Positions 41,154 to 50,777 of a stretch of 64,000 nt of DNA are shown piece after piece (positions within the stretch are counted from its first letter, which is position 1; each line of letters opens with the position of its first letter). The notes under the pieces are model-generated. The model made no database searches, was not told the origin of the DNA, and saw only the letters and a list, made by a program, of their open reading frames with translations. The position numbers were made by a program, and so were the translations under genes. Origin of the DNA: Aeromicrobium ginsengisoli (GTDB taxonomy: Bacteria; Actinomycetota; Actinomycetes; Propionibacteriales; Nocardioidaceae); NCBI RefSeq assembly GCF_004134905.2, contig NZ_SDPQ02000001.1:1-64000 (forward strand), given 5' to 3'.

Positions 41154-41740
41154 TCGCGCACGTACGCGGCCCGGTCGCCGCCGTCACCCTGACCTCGGCC
41201 GTCATCGACGTCGGCGGCGTCGGCATGCAGGTCATGTGCACGCCCAGCACGATCGCGTCGCTGCGCATCGGCCGCGAGGTGCAGCTCGCCACCTCGATGG
41301 TGGTCCGTGAGGACTCGCTCACGATCTTCGGCTTCGCCAGCACCGACGAGCGCGACATGTTCGAGCTCGTCCAGACCGCGAGCGGGGTCGGCCCCAAGGT
41401 CGCCCAGGCCATGCTGGCCGTGCTCGATCCTGACCGGCTGCGCCAGGCGATCGGCCAGGGCGATCTCGCGACGCTGACGTCGGTGCCCGGCATCGGTCGC
41501 AAGGGCGCCGAGCGCATCGTCGTCGAGCTCAAGGACCGGGTCGGCGTCACGACGATCGCGGCCAGCGGCGCTCCCGCGTGGCGCGACCAGGTGCACGAAG
41601 CGTTGCTCGGGCTCGGCTGGTCGGCTCGTGACGCCGACGCCGCCCTCGAACGCGTCGCCGCAGACCTCGAGCCCGGAGCCAGCCCCGACGTCTCGACCGT
41701 GCTGCGCGACGCGCTCCGCACCCTCTCCAAGGCCCGCTGA
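41150..41740 (+). CDS. ruvA: Holliday junction branch migration protein RuvA
   Basis: A 196-residue DNA-binding subunit. N-terminal OB fold ([20 protein letters not shown]), two helix-hairpin-helix motifs ([13 protein letters not shown] and [13 protein letters not shown]) and a C-terminal RuvB-contact domain. Its start overlaps ruvC as ATGA and its stop overlaps ruvB as TGATG. Confidence 0.96.
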   Translation: MIAHVRGPVAAVTLTSAVIDVGGVGMQVMCTPSTIASLRIGREVQLATSMVVREDSLTIFGFASTDERDMFELVQTASGVGPKVAQAMLAVLDPDRLRQAIGQGDLATLTSVPGIGRKGAERIVVELKDRVGVTTIAASGAPAWRDQVHEALLGLGWSARDADAALERVAADLEPGASPDVSTVLRDALRTLSKAR

Positions 41741-42786
41741 TGGACGAACGCGAAGAGTTCGAGGCGATCGTCGCCGAGGCCGGCCCCGAGGACCGGGCGT
41801 TCGAGGCGGCCCTGCGGCCCCGCACGCTCGACGAGCTGATCGGCCAGGAGCGCGTGCGCGAGCAGCTCTCCCTCATGCTCGAGGCGGCCGTGGCTCGCGG
41901 ACGTACGCCCGACCACGTGCTGCTGTCGGGCCCACCGGGGCTCGGCAAGACCACGATCGCGATGATCATCGCCCACCAGCTCTCGGCGCCGCTGCGCATC
42001 ACGAGCGGCCCGGCCATCCAGCACGCCGGCGATCTCGCGGCGATCCTGTCCGGCGTCAACGAGGGCGACGTCCTGTTCATCGACGAGATCCATCGCATGT
42101 CGCGGCCTGCTGAGGAGCTGCTCTACATGGCGATGGAGGACTTCCGCGTCGACGTCATCGTCGGCAAGGGCCCTGGCGCCACCGCGATCCCTCTGGAGAT
42201 CCCGCCGTTCACGGTCGTCGGTGCGACGACGCGCGCCGGGCTGCTGCCCAGCCCGTTGCGCGACCGCTTCGGGTTCACGGCCCAGCTCGACTACTACGGC
42301 GCCGACGAGCTGCACCGCATCGTCGACCGTTCCTCCGGTCTCCTCGACCTCGAGGTGACTGCCGAGGGTGGGCGCGAGATCGCGTCCAGGTCGCGAGGCA
42401 CACCGCGCATCGCCAACCGCCTGCTGCGGCGGGTCCGCGACTTCGCCGAGGTGCGTGCCGGGGGAGTCGTCGACCACACCGTGGCTCGTGACGCGCTGGC
42501 GCTCTACGAGGTCGACGAGCTCGGCCTCGACCGGCTCGACCGCGCCGTCCTCGACGCGTTGTGTCGCAGCTTCGGCGGCGGGCCCGTCGGCGTCTCGACG
42601 CTCGCGGTCGCCGTCGGCGAGGAACGCGAGACCGTCGAGGAGCTTGCTGAGCCGTTCCTCGTACGCCTGGGATTCCTGGCCCGCACGCCGCGTGGACGCG
42701 TCGCCACCCCGGGCGCCTGGCGGCATTTGGGACTCCCTGTCCCTGCCGCGCTCGACCAATTGCCGCTCGACGACGACCCTCGGTGA
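41740..42786 (+). CDS. ruvB: Holliday junction DNA helicase RuvB
   Basis: A 348-residue AAA+ motor that drives branch migration. The start region has [15 protein letters not shown], Walker [10 protein letters not shown], Walker B LFIDEIHR, sensor VVGATTRAG and arginine finger region [11 protein letters not shown]-terminal winged helix follows. Full length for the family. Confidence 0.97.
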   Translation: MDEREEFEAIVAEAGPEDRAFEAALRPRTLDELIGQERVREQLSLMLEAAVARGRTPDHVLLSGPPGLGKTTIAMIIAHQLSAPLRITSGPAIQHAGDLAAILSGVNEGDVLFIDEIHRMSRPAEELLYMAMEDFRVDVIVGKGPGATAIPLEIPPFTVVGATTRAGLLPSPLRDRFGFTAQLDYYGADELHRIVDRSSGLLDLEVTAEGGREIASRSRGTPRIANRLLRRVRDFAEVRAGGVVDHTVARDALALYEVDELGLDRLDRAVLDALCRSFGGGPVGVSTLAVAVGEERETVEELAEPFLVRLGFLARTPRGRVATPGAWRHLGLPVPAALDQLPLDDDPR

Positions 42787-42828
42787 CGCCATACGCATGA
42801 GCCAGGTCACGGTCGCTGCGTCGAGGGG

Positions 42829-42858
42829 TTAAACTTCCCGAGGCTCCGGCGCTAGACT
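42829..42858 (+). promoter_or_regulatory. probable promoter for yajC-secD-secF
   Basis: TTAAAC (42829-42834) and TAGACT (42853-42858), with an 18-base spacer, lie in the only sizeable gap between ruvB and yajC. Confidence 0.45.
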
Positions 42859-42935
42859 GCGCGGCGGCCCATGGCACTCAGCCGAGCCGTCCACAGGCGG
42901 CGGGCATCTCCGAACTCGTACGGGAGCATCAAAGC

Positions 42936-43229
42936 GTGAAAGATCTGGGCGTACTCCTGCCCCTCATCCTCCTCATCGCGGGGTTCTACTTCCTGGTGCT
43001 CCGCCCGGCGCGGGCGCGTCAGCAGTCGTTCGTCAAGGTGCAGTCCGAGCTGGCTCCCGGCGCGCGCGTCATGATCGCGAGCGGCATCTTCGGCGACATC
43101 GTGTCCGTCGGCGACGACACGATCGAGCTGCGCGTCGCCGCCAACACGGTCATCACCGTCAAGCGCCAGGCCGTTGCGCAGGTCATCCCGGCCGAGGGAC
43201 CCGAGACCGAGACGAGCACTGACGACTGA
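42936..43229 (+). CDS. yajC: preprotein translocase subunit YajC
   Basis: A 97-residue single-pass membrane protein (helix about 7-24, VLLPLILLIAGFYFLVLRPA), with the usual RPARARQQ turn and a small cytoplasmic beta domain (GARVMIASGIFGDIVSV). It belongs to the SecDF-YajC holotranslocon. GTG start; its stop overlaps secD's ATG. Confidence 0.94.
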   Translation: MKDLGVLLPLILLIAGFYFLVLRPARARQQSFVKVQSELAPGARVMIASGIFGDIVSVGDDTIELRVAANTVITVKRQAVAQVIPAEGPETETSTDD

Positions 43230-44866
43230 TGGCGACCACTCCCAAGAACCGGGGCAACCTGCCGCGCCCCCGACGCACCTTGGTGCTGTTCCTCGCGGCG
43301 ATCATCGCGCTCTACGGGCTGGTCGCACTGATCAACCTCGACAACAAGAAGGGCGATGACAGCGCCTGGAAGCCCAAGCTGGGTCTCGACCTCGAGGGCG
43401 GCACGCGCATCACGCTGGAGGCCAAGGCCAACCAGGGCAAGGTCACCAAGCCCAAGCTGGACCAGGCCCGCGACATCATCGACCAGCGTGTCAACGCCAC
43501 AGGCGTGACCGAGGCCGAGGTGACGACGCAGAGTGGCAACCAGGTCATCATCGAGATCCCGGGCGAACGCAAGGCGGGCATCGTCGACCAGGTCGGCAAG
43601 ACCGCCCAGATGCGCTTCCGCCTGGTGTGGACCCAGAACCTCACGAGTGCTGCCAAGAAGGTCGACACCAGCGCCGAGCAGAAGATCATCGACGGGATCG
43701 ACTGGAGCAAGGTGTCGCTCGACCAGATGATCAAGGCCGAGACGACCGGGCTCGCCGCGTTGCCCAAGGACGTCCAGCCGGGCATCGCCGCACTGCAGAA
43801 GCAGGCAGCCGGCTTCGTGTGCACCCCTGGCGGCGTCCAGGTCGAGGACGTCTCGAGCAAGCCCCTCGTCACCTGTGACACCAAGACCGGCGAGGTCCAG
43901 ATCCTCAGCCCGGCCGTCATCGAGGGCTCTGAGGTCAAGAGCGCCAACCAGCAGTACAACACCCAGACCGCTCAGTGGACCGTGCAGATCAAGCTCAAGG
44001 GCAAGGGTTCTGACGTCTTCGAGACTGTCACCAAGGCGTTGACGCCGGCGCAGAACCGCTTCGCCATCGTGCTCGACGGCGAGATCATCACCGCGCCGTC
44101 GTCGCAGGCGGCCATCACCAACGGCGTCTCGGAGATCACCGGCAGCTTCACGCCGACATCGTCCAAGGCACTTGCGGACCAGCTCAAGTACGGCGCCCTG
44201 CCGCTGACGTTCGGCGTGAACGGCAGCGAGGAGATCGGCCCGTCGCTGGCCGGCACGCAGCTCCACGCTGGGCTGCTCGCCGGCGTCATCGGCCTGATCC
44301 TCGTCGTGGTCTACTGCCTCTTCTACTACCGCGGCCTCGGCCTCGTCATCATCGGCTCGCTGCTCGTGGCGTCCGCCCTCACGTACGTGATGGTGCTGCT
44401 GCTCGGCAAGGGGATGGGCTTCACCCTGACCTTGCCCGGCATCGCCGGACTCATCGTCGCGATCGGCATCACGGCGGACTCGTTCATCGTGTTCTTCGAG
44501 CGCATACGAGACGAGGTGCGTGACGGCAAGTCGCTGCGCCTCGCGGTGGAGGCCGGCTGGGTACGGGCACGGAGCACGATCCTGGCAGCGGATGCAGTGT
44601 CGATCCTCGCGGCGCTGACGCTGTTCATCTTCGCGATCGGCGTCGTCCGCGGGTTCGCGTTCGCTCTTGGTCTCACGACCCTGATCGACGTGTTCGTGGT
44701 CTTCTTGTTCACCAAGCCGCTGGTGTCGCTGCTGGCGCGTACGAAGTTCTTCGGTCAGGGCCACAAGCTGTCGGGCCTCGACGCGGCGCACCTCGGCATC
44801 GAGGGTCGCAAGGTCTCGCAGATCGCCCGCACCGCAGAAGCCCGCACCACTGGAGAGGTCAACTGA
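43229..44866 (+). CDS. secD: protein translocase subunit SecD
   Basis: A 545-residue membrane protein. First helix about 16-34, then a large external domain beginning with the family sequence GLDLEGGTRITLEAK. DGEIITAPSSQAAI lies before the five C-terminal helices (LAGVIGLILVVVYCLFYYRG onward). SecD uses the proton gradient to finish secretion. Coupled to yajC (overlap) and secF (overlap). It would serve the many exported proteins in this window. Confidence 0.96.
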   Translation: MATTPKNRGNLPRPRRTLVLFLAAIIALYGLVALINLDNKKGDDSAWKPKLGLDLEGGTRITLEAKANQGKVTKPKLDQARDIIDQRVNATGVTEAEVTTQSGNQVIIEIPGERKAGIVDQVGKTAQMRFRLVWTQNLTSAAKKVDTSAEQKIIDGIDWSKVSLDQMIKAETTGLAALPKDVQPGIAALQKQAAGFVCTPGGVQVEDVSSKPLVTCDTKTGEVQILSPAVIEGSEVKSANQQYNTQTAQWTVQIKLKGKGSDVFETVTKALTPAQNRFAIVLDGEIITAPSSQAAITNGVSEITGSFTPTSSKALADQLKYGALPLTFGVNGSEEIGPSLAGTQLHAGLLAGVIGLILVVVYCLFYYRGLGLVIIGSLLVASALTYVMVLLLGKGMGFTLTLPGIAGLIVAIGITADSFIVFFERIRDEVRDGKSLRLAVEAGWVRARSTILAADAVSILAALTLFIFAIGVVRGFAFALGLTTLIDVFVVFLFTKPLVSLLARTKFFGQGHKLSGLDAAHLGIEGRKVSQIARTAEARTTGEVN

Positions 44867-45963
44867 TGGGCCGCATCAGCGCATTCGGACAGCACCTGTA
44901 CGAGGGGCGCGTCTCGTTCGACTTCGTCGGTCGTCGCAAGCTCTGGTACTCGATCTCCGCGATCATCGTGATCGTGGCGGCGCTGGCGTTCGTCGTCCGT
45001 GGGTTCAACTACGGCGTGGAGTTCAAGGGCGGCGTCGAGTTCACCGCGACGGTCAAGACCGCCAACTCGGCGTCCTCCGACCGGATGGCCAAGGCTGTCG
45101 AGGACTCCGGGGTGCCGGAGGCCGGCGATCCGACGGTCCAGACCTCCGGAAGCGACCGCATCCGGATCCAGACCCGCGCGTTGACGCAGGACCAGGCCAC
45201 CCAGGTCACGAAGTCCCTGACCAAGGCCGGTGCCACCGAGGTCAGCCAGCAGCTGGTCGGACCGACGTACGGCAAGCAGGTCGCCAAGAAGGCCCTGACC
45301 GGTCTGATCGTCTTCCTGTTCATCGTCGTGATCTTCATCTGGGCCTATTTCCGCGAGTGGCGCATGTCCGTCGCGGGCATCGTCGCCCTCGCACACGACC
45401 TCGTCATCACGGGAGGCGTCTATGCCTTGTCGGGGTTCGAGGTCACGCCGGCCACGGTGACGGGCCTGTTGACGATCCTGGGCTACTCGCTCTACGACAC
45501 CGTCGTGGTCTTCGACAAGGTGCGCGAGAACACCAAGGGCATCCTCAAGTCGACGTCCAAGACGTACGCCGAGCAGGCCAACCTCGCGCTCAACCAGACG
45601 CTCGTGCGCTCGATCAACACGTCGATCACGGCTCTGCTTCCGGTCGGCGCGCTGCTGTTCGCCGGTGCTGCGATCCTGGGCACCGGACCGCTCAAGGACC
45701 TCGCGCTCGCGCTGTTCGTCGGCATGCTGGCGGGCACCTACTCCTCGATCTTCATCGCGACACCGTTCGCGTCGCAGCTCAAGGAGCGCGAGCCGGCCAT
45801 CAAGGCTCAGGCCGCCCGGGTCCTGGCGAAGCGCGCCAAGCAGGTCGACGCGCCGGTCGAGACCCCGGCGCCGGTCGCTCACCGACCGGTGGCTTCCTCG
45901 GGTGCCTCGAAGCGCACGCAGCCGTCGCGCCAGCCGAGGTCCAAGCGCGGCAAGGGTCACTAG
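44866..45963 (+). CDS. secF: protein translocase subunit SecF
   Basis: A 365-residue partner of SecD. Helix 1 (YSISAIIVIVAALAFVVRGF) is followed by the signature NYGVEFKGGVEF and five more helices, including SLYDTVVVFDKVREN. A basic, disordered C-terminal tail of about 50 residues (ending RSKRGKGH) is longer than in E. coli, as usual in actinobacteria. Confidence 0.96.
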   Translation: MGRISAFGQHLYEGRVSFDFVGRRKLWYSISAIIVIVAALAFVVRGFNYGVEFKGGVEFTATVKTANSASSDRMAKAVEDSGVPEAGDPTVQTSGSDRIRIQTRALTQDQATQVTKSLTKAGATEVSQQLVGPTYGKQVAKKALTGLIVFLFIVVIFIWAYFREWRMSVAGIVALAHDLVITGGVYALSGFEVTPATVTGLLTILGYSLYDTVVVFDKVRENTKGILKSTSKTYAEQANLALNQTLVRSINTSITALLPVGALLFAGAAILGTGPLKDLALALFVGMLAGTYSSIFIATPFASQLKEREPAIKAQAARVLAKRAKQVDAPVETPAPVAHRPVASSGASKRTQPSRQPRSKRGKGH

Positions 45964-46048
45964 CCGAGGCCGGACCGTGCCATGCTGTACCCACTGATTC
46001 AGTGGCGCGGGGACAGTCCGGGCCACGTCGCATCTTGGAGGAGAACCC

Positions 46049-46519
46049 ATGAAGATCCCCATGGCCATTGCCAGCGCGGTGCTGCTCGCCGGCACCCTTG
46101 CTGCATGCGGTGGCGGCGACGGCGGCAGCGGCGGTTCGGGCAGCGACTACTGCAAGGACCTCAAGAAGGCACAGGGATCCTTCGGCGACCTCTCGTCAGG
46201 TGACCTCGGCGAGCTCGATGCCGCGTTCAAGACGTTCCACAAGCTGGCCGACGAGGCCCCGAGCGACATCGACGCCGACTGGAAGAAGCTCGACACCGCG
46301 CTCGACACGGTCGAGAAGGCCATGAAGGACGCCGGCCTGAAGTTCTCCGACCTCGCCGAGATCCAGAAGGGCAAGATGCCCGAGAACGTCGACCCGTCGA
46401 AGCTCCAGGGACTCGCGGCCGAGATGACCAAACTCGGCAGCTCGGACTTCACCCAGGCGTCCAAGTCGATCGAGGCGCACGCGAAGAAGACCTGCAAGGT
46501 CGATCTCAGCGGTTCATAA
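46049..46519 (+). CDS. secreted lipoprotein with helical domain
   Basis: A 156-residue protein. Signal peptide with lipobox (AGTLAACGG, Cys20), Gly/Ser linker, then a helical, Lys/Asp/Glu-rich domain with two Cys (DYCKDLKK and KTCKVDL) probably bridging the ends of a helical bundle. GGAGGAG precedes the ATG. It lies between secF and apt. No family is recognised; small lipoproteins of this sort are common in actinobacteria. Confidence 0.78.
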   Translation: MKIPMAIASAVLLAGTLAACGGGDGGSGGSGSDYCKDLKKAQGSFGDLSSGDLGELDAAFKTFHKLADEAPSDIDADWKKLDTALDTVEKAMKDAGLKFSDLAEIQKGKMPENVDPSKLQGLAAEMTKLGSSDFTQASKSIEAHAKKTCKVDLSGS

Positions 46520-46590
46520 ATCACATCGACGGCAGGTCTCGCGGGCACCAGCCGGCGGGGCCTGCTGTCATTCGCCACCCAAGGGAGAAC

Positions 46591-47121
46591 ATGAGCGACC
46601 TGACCGAGACGATCGACGGTCTCGTGCGCCCCATCGAGGACTGGCCCGAGCCCGGTGTGACGTTCCGCGACATCACGCCGCTGCTGGCCGATCCTGCGGC
46701 GCTGGCGGCTGTCATGGACGGGCTCGTCGAGCTGGCCCAGCAGGCCGGCCCGATCGACGCCGTCCTGGGCATCGAGGCGCGCGGGTTCCTGTTCGGCCCC
46801 AGCGTCGCGCTGCGCCTCGACGCGGGCTTCGTACCGGTCCGCAAGGCCGGCAAGCTGCCGGCCACCTCGCTGTCCACGTCGTACGAGCTGGAGTACGGCG
46901 CGGCGGTGCTCGAGATGCATGTCGACGCGCTCACGCCCGGCGCCCGGGTGCTGGTCGTCGACGATGTGCTCGCCACGGGCGGCACGATGCTGGCGGCGGC
47001 CGACCTCGTGCAGCAGGCCGGCGCGACGGTCGCCGGCAACCTCGTCCTGATCGAGCTGCTCGCGCTCGGGGGGCAGGCGCGCCTCGCGCCCGTAGGCTGT
47101 GCGAGTCTGCGTACGTACTGA
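46591..47121 (+). CDS. apt: adenine phosphoribosyltransferase
   Basis: A 176-residue purine salvage enzyme (adenine + PRPP to AMP). The PRPP-binding motif VLVVDDVLATGGTM, the GIEARGFLFG loop and the opening WPEPGVTFRDITPLL are diagnostic. It stands in its conserved place before relA. Confidence 0.96.
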   Translation: MSDLTETIDGLVRPIEDWPEPGVTFRDITPLLADPAALAAVMDGLVELAQQAGPIDAVLGIEARGFLFGPSVALRLDAGFVPVRKAGKLPATSLSTSYELEYGAAVLEMHVDALTPGARVLVVDDVLATGGTMLAAADLVQQAGATVAGNLVLIELLALGGQARLAPVGCASLRTY

Positions 47122-47145
47122 GTCCTCGTCCCAGAATCGAGATCC

Positions 47146-47241
47146 ATGAATCCCCATCAGGTCCGCGTCGTCGCCATCGTCCTGGTTGCCGTGCTGGTGC
47201 TGGCCGCCGGTGCCACGTTGATCGACGGTCTGCTGACCTGA
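47146..47241 (+). CDS. possible single-helix membrane microprotein (31 aa)
   Basis: ATG at 47146 opens a 31-residue frame (NPHQVRVVAIVLVAVLVLAA, then GATLIDGLLT) that is almost entirely one membrane helix. Upstream GAG is a weak ribosome site. It fills the gap between apt and relA. Hydrophobic composition supports it, but it is short. Confidence 0.5.
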   Translation: MNPHQVRVVAIVLVAVLVLAAGATLIDGLLT

Positions 47242-47292
47242 CCTGCGCGTTGACCGGCTGGCATACCATTGTCAGACACAGTGAGGAACGCG

Positions 47293-49593
47293 ATGGCTGA
47301 ACGGATCGAGGCGCCGCCGGCCGAGTCGAAGAACGCCGACTCGGCACCGGCTTCTGCGCGCGTCCGCAACCGGTTGGCCCGCATCGGCGGCAAGTCCGGG
47401 TCCACCGACGTCGTGCTCGATCCGCTGCTCAAGGTCTATCGCTCGACGCACGCCAAGGGTGACGTCTCGTCGATCCGCAAGGCCTACGAGATCGCCGAGC
47501 GCATGCACGAGGGGCAGACCCGCAAGAGCGGCGACCCCTACATCACCCACCCCCTGGCCGTCGCCACGATCCTCGCCGAGCTCGGCATGACCGCGCCGAC
47601 CCTGTGCGCCGCGCTGCTGCACGACACCGTCGAGGACACCGACTACACGCTCGAGCAGCTGAGCACCGACTTCGGCGACGAGGTCCGGCAGCTCGTCGAC
47701 GGCGTCACCAAGCTCGACAAGGTCAAGTACGGCGACTCGGCGCAGTCCGAGACGATCCGCAAGATGGTCGTCGCGATGAGCCGCGACATCCGCGTGCTCG
47801 TGATCAAGCTCGCGGACCGCCTGCACAACATGCGTACGCTCCGCTATCTGCGGCAGGACAAGCAGGAGCGCATCGCGCGCGAGACGATCGAGATCTTCGC
47901 GCCCTTGGCTCACCGGCTCGGCATGAACACGATCAAGTGGGAGCTCGAGGACCTCGCGTTCGCGACGCTGCACCCCAAGGTCTACGACGAGATCGTGCGC
48001 CTGGTCGCCGATCGTGCGCCGTCGCGTGAGCAGTTCCTCGAGCGTGTCGTCAGCGACGTCGAGTCCGACCTGCGGCACGTCAAGCTCAAGGCCAAGGTGT
48101 CGAGCCGGCCCAAGCACTACTACTCGATCTACCAGAAGATGCTGGTCGGCGGCCGCGAGTTCTCCGACATCTTCGACCTCGTCGGCGTACGCATCCTCGT
48201 CGACACGGTCGCGGACTGTTATGGCGTCCTCGGCGTGCTGCACGCGAGGTGGAACCCGATTCCCGGCCGGTTCAAGGACTACATCTCGGTCCCCAAGTTC
48301 AACATGTACCAGTCGCTGCACACGACGGTGATCGGCCCGCAGGGCAAGCCCGTCGAGCTGCAGATCCGCACGTACGCGATGCACCGCCGAGCCGAGTACG
48401 GCGTCGCGGCGCACTGGAAGTACAAGGAGGACGCCACCGCCGGCAAGGCTGGTAAGGGTCCCGACAAGGACGACATGCTGTGGCTGCGCGAGCTGCTCGA
48501 CTGGCAGTCCGAGACGGCCGACTCGGTCGACTTCCTCGACTCGCTGCGCTTCGAGATCAACAACGCCGGCGTCTATGCCTACACGCCGCGTGGCGACCTG
48601 ATCCAGCTCCCGGCCAAGGCCACGCCTGTCGACTTCGCCTACGCGGTGCACACCGAGGTGGGCCACGCCTGCATCGGGGCGCGGGTCAACGGCCGGCTCG
48701 TGTCACTGGAGTCCGAGCTCGAGAGCGGCGACGTCGTGGAGATCTTCACGTCCAAGTCGCCCGACGCCGGGCCGAGCCGCGACTGGCTGGAGTTCGTCGC
48801 CAGCCCGCGTGCGCGCAACAAGATCCGGCAGTGGTTCACCAAGGAGCGCCGCGACGAGGCGATCGAGCGCGGCAAGGACCTCATCGCCAAGCAGATGCGC
48901 AAAGAGGGGCTGCCCCTCCATCGCCTGTTCCGACACGAGACCCTCGACACCGTCGCCAAGGAGCTGCACCTCGCCGACGTGTCGACGCTCTATGCCTCGG
49001 TGGGCGAGGGCAACGTCGGCGCCCAGAACGTCGTCGAGCGAGTCATCGACCTCGCTGGTGGCCGCGAGGGCGCCCAGGAGGACCTGGCTGAGGCGACGTC
49101 GCTGCCCGGGGTCGGGATGCGCAGGCCGCGCGCCGAGACCCGCGATGCCGGCGTCGTCGTCGAAGGGCTCGATGGTGACATCATGATCAAGCTGGCCCGG
49201 TGCTGCACGCCGGTGCCCGGCGACGCGATCGAGGGGTTCGTGACGCGTACGGCTGGCGTCTCGGTCCACCGCACCGACTGCGTCAACCTGATCGCGCTGC
49301 GCAGCCAGCCCGAGCGCCTCGTCGCGGTGCACTGGGCGCCGACCGGCAAGAGCACGTTCCTCGTCGCGGTGCAGGTCGAGGGGCTCGATCGTCCCAGGCT
49401 GCTGAGCGACATCACGCGGGTCATCTCCGACCAGCACGTCAACATCTTGTCGGCGTCGCTGTCGACGGGCCGCGATCGCGTGGCCAAGTCGAAGTTCACG
49501 TTCGAGATGGCCGATCCCAAGCACCTGGGCCACGTCCTGTCAGCCGTACGCACCGTCGAAGGCGTCTTCGACGTCTACCGCCTGACCCAATAA
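47293..49593 (+). CDS. rel: bifunctional (p)ppGpp synthetase/hydrolase (Rel)
   Basis: A 766-residue stringent-response enzyme. The HD hydrolase domain has [16 protein letters not shown]. The synthetase domain has [23 protein letters not shown] ([20 protein letters not shown]), helical and zinc-finger ([11 protein letters not shown]) regions and a C-terminal ACT domain follow. ATG 47293 has TGAGGA 6 bases upstream; the longer frame from a TTG is less likely. The intact HD and synthetase motifs indicate both activities. Confidence 0.96.
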   Translation: MAERIEAPPAESKNADSAPASARVRNRLARIGGKSGSTDVVLDPLLKVYRSTHAKGDVSSIRKAYEIAERMHEGQTRKSGDPYITHPLAVATILAELGMTAPTLCAALLHDTVEDTDYTLEQLSTDFGDEVRQLVDGVTKLDKVKYGDSAQSETIRKMVVAMSRDIRVLVIKLADRLHNMRTLRYLRQDKQERIARETIEIFAPLAHRLGMNTIKWELEDLAFATLHPKVYDEIVRLVADRAPSREQFLERVVSDVESDLRHVKLKAKVSSRPKHYYSIYQKMLVGGREFSDIFDLVGVRILVDTVADCYGVLGVLHARWNPIPGRFKDYISVPKFNMYQSLHTTVIGPQGKPVELQIRTYAMHRRAEYGVAAHWKYKEDATAGKAGKGPDKDDMLWLRELLDWQSETADSVDFLDSLRFEINNAGVYAYTPRGDLIQLPAKATPVDFAYAVHTEVGHACIGARVNGRLVSLESELESGDVVEIFTSKSPDAGPSRDWLEFVASPRARNKIRQWFTKERRDEAIERGKDLIAKQMRKEGLPLHRLFRHETLDTVAKELHLADVSTLYASVGEGNVGAQNVVERVIDLAGGREGAQEDLAEATSLPGVGMRRPRAETRDAGVVVEGLDGDIMIKLARCCTPVPGDAIEGFVTRTAGVSVHRTDCVNLIALRSQPERLVAVHWAPTGKSTFLVAVQVEGLDRPRLLSDITRVISDQHVNILSASLSTGRDRVAKSKFTFEMADPKHLGHVLSAVRTVEGVFDVYRLTQ

Positions 49594-49602
49594 CCCCCTC
49601 CC

Positions 49603-49685
49603 GCTGACGAGTCACTCCCGTCGTGCTGAGGAGTCACTCCGGTGGTGGTGAGGAGTCGCGCCGGTGATGGTGAGGAGTCGCTCAG
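49603..49685. repeat. imperfect 22-nt tandem repeat array, left side
   Basis: Four units with period 22 (49603, 49625, 49647, 49669) based on GCTGAGGAGTCACTCCGG. The first two are closest to each other and the last is cut off inside the stop region of the minus-strand gene. Its 17-base core CGCTGACGAGTCACTCC (49602-49618) is repeated in inverse orientation in the array at 50709. Confidence 0.75.
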
Positions 49686-50650
49686 CTCGCCAAGCCAGCA
49701 CGTTCGGCCCACCAGCGCGATTCACCACGTCCGTGCCCCCACCAACGCGCGATCGGTTTGATACCGAGCAAGTCTCCGAGCTCATCCTCGAACGATGTGT
49801 CCGTCCCGAAGAGTCGCGCACGCGTGCCGATCACCCATCGCCACCCGTGCAAGTCGCTGAGGTACTCCCGGCGTTCTCGGTCGTGGGCCACATGGTGTCC
49901 GGCGGTATGGAACTCGCGTCCATCAAACTCCGTGCCAATCAGAAGGTCCGGATAGGGAAGATCGATAAACATGCTCCGCCCGAAATCGTCGATGACCTCG
50001 AATTGAGGCTCCGGTGGTGGAAATCCCGCGTCGCGAATCCGGAGCCGTTGCCACGACTCGCCAGGGGACTGCATTCGCGGATCCACCATCGTGGCCAGTG
50101 TTCGTGCCTGGACAATGCCGCGGTAACCCTTCAGACGGTTGACGTACTCGGTGAGCTCGTCGGGATCGACGAGACCGTCGTGGGCGAATGCATCGGCGGC
50201 AGCAAGGGCGTACGGCCGATACAGCTTTCGCAGCAAGTCTGATGCTGTGCGTACCGGAGTGGTGACGTGCACACCGTCGACGAAAGTGATGTCTCTGGCC
50301 TTGATGAGCGCCTGGCGAGGGCGTGTCCCAGGTCGTCGAACCCGCGTCGCCCCATGAGCGACAACCAGCGCCGGCTCCAAGTTGTGTCGCTCACGGGGTG
50401 GAAAGACATCAAGGCCGTAGAGCCACGCTGCGGTCTCGTCGCTGACAATCGCTTGAGTGGGCGTGACGAGCTTGATGGCGCGAAGGCGATGAGCTCGCGA
50501 ATCCGGTACTCGTGCATCCACGTAGACACCACGGAAGACCCTTCTCAGTAGTCCGAGGCTGGTCTGCTCGACGAGCGCCGCGTGTGCCATGCCGAGATCT
50601 CGAGCCTGTGAGGCTGTGAACGGGAATCCATCGTTGACGAGCGTGGGCAT
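49682..50650 (-). CDS. AbiEi-like / DUF559-type endonuclease-fold protein
   Basis: A 322-residue protein. The N-terminal 70 residues look like the winged-helix AbiEi antitoxin domain (FPFTASQARDLGMAHAALVE, then LLRRVFRGVYVDARVPDS). The C-terminal 110 residues have a DUF559/Vsr-like PD-(D/E)xK pattern (YPDLLIGTEFDGREFH, then RERREYLSDLHGWRWV). No toxin partner gene is adjacent. Homologous proteins occur as scattered singletons in actinobacteria. It interrupts the conserved block after relA and is bounded by inverted 22-nt repeat arrays, so it may be a recent or mobile insertion. Role unknown; DNA damage or defence is possible. Confidence 0.72.
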   Translation of the reverse strand: MPTLVNDGFPFTASQARDLGMAHAALVEQTSLGLLRRVFRGVYVDARVPDSRAHRLRAIKLVTPTQAIVSDETAAWLYGLDVFPPRERHNLEPALVVAHGATRVRRPGTRPRQALIKARDITFVDGVHVTTPVRTASDLLRKLYRPYALAAADAFAHDGLVDPDELTEYVNRLKGYRGIVQARTLATMVDPRMQSPGESWQRLRIRDAGFPPPEPQFEVIDDFGRSMFIDLPYPDLLIGTEFDGREFHTAGHHVAHDRERREYLSDLHGWRWVIGTRARLFGTDTSFEDELGDLLGIKPIARWWGHGRGESRWWAERAGLAS

Positions 50651-50708
50651 ACACGGATGGAACCCTCGCAGCTATCGCGAGGCGACTTCGCCGTCCACAG
50701 GTACATAC

Positions 50709-50774
50709 GGAGTGACTCGTCAGCGTGGCCGGAGTGACTCGTCAGCGTGGCCGGAGTGACTCGTCAGCGGGGAG
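50709..50774. repeat. three perfect 22-nt tandem repeats, right side
   Basis: Units at 50709, 50731 and 50753; the core GGAGTGACTCGTCAGCG is identical in all three. Each unit contains the palindrome TGACTCGTCA. The core is the reverse complement of the left array's first unit. The array lies upstream of the AbiEi-like gene and just beyond the DUF349 gene's stop. Confidence 0.85.
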
Positions 50775-50777
50775 GGG

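Noticed and set aside
49602-50774. A CRISPR array
   Set aside because: The 22-nt units abut with no unique spacers, and no cas gene is present.
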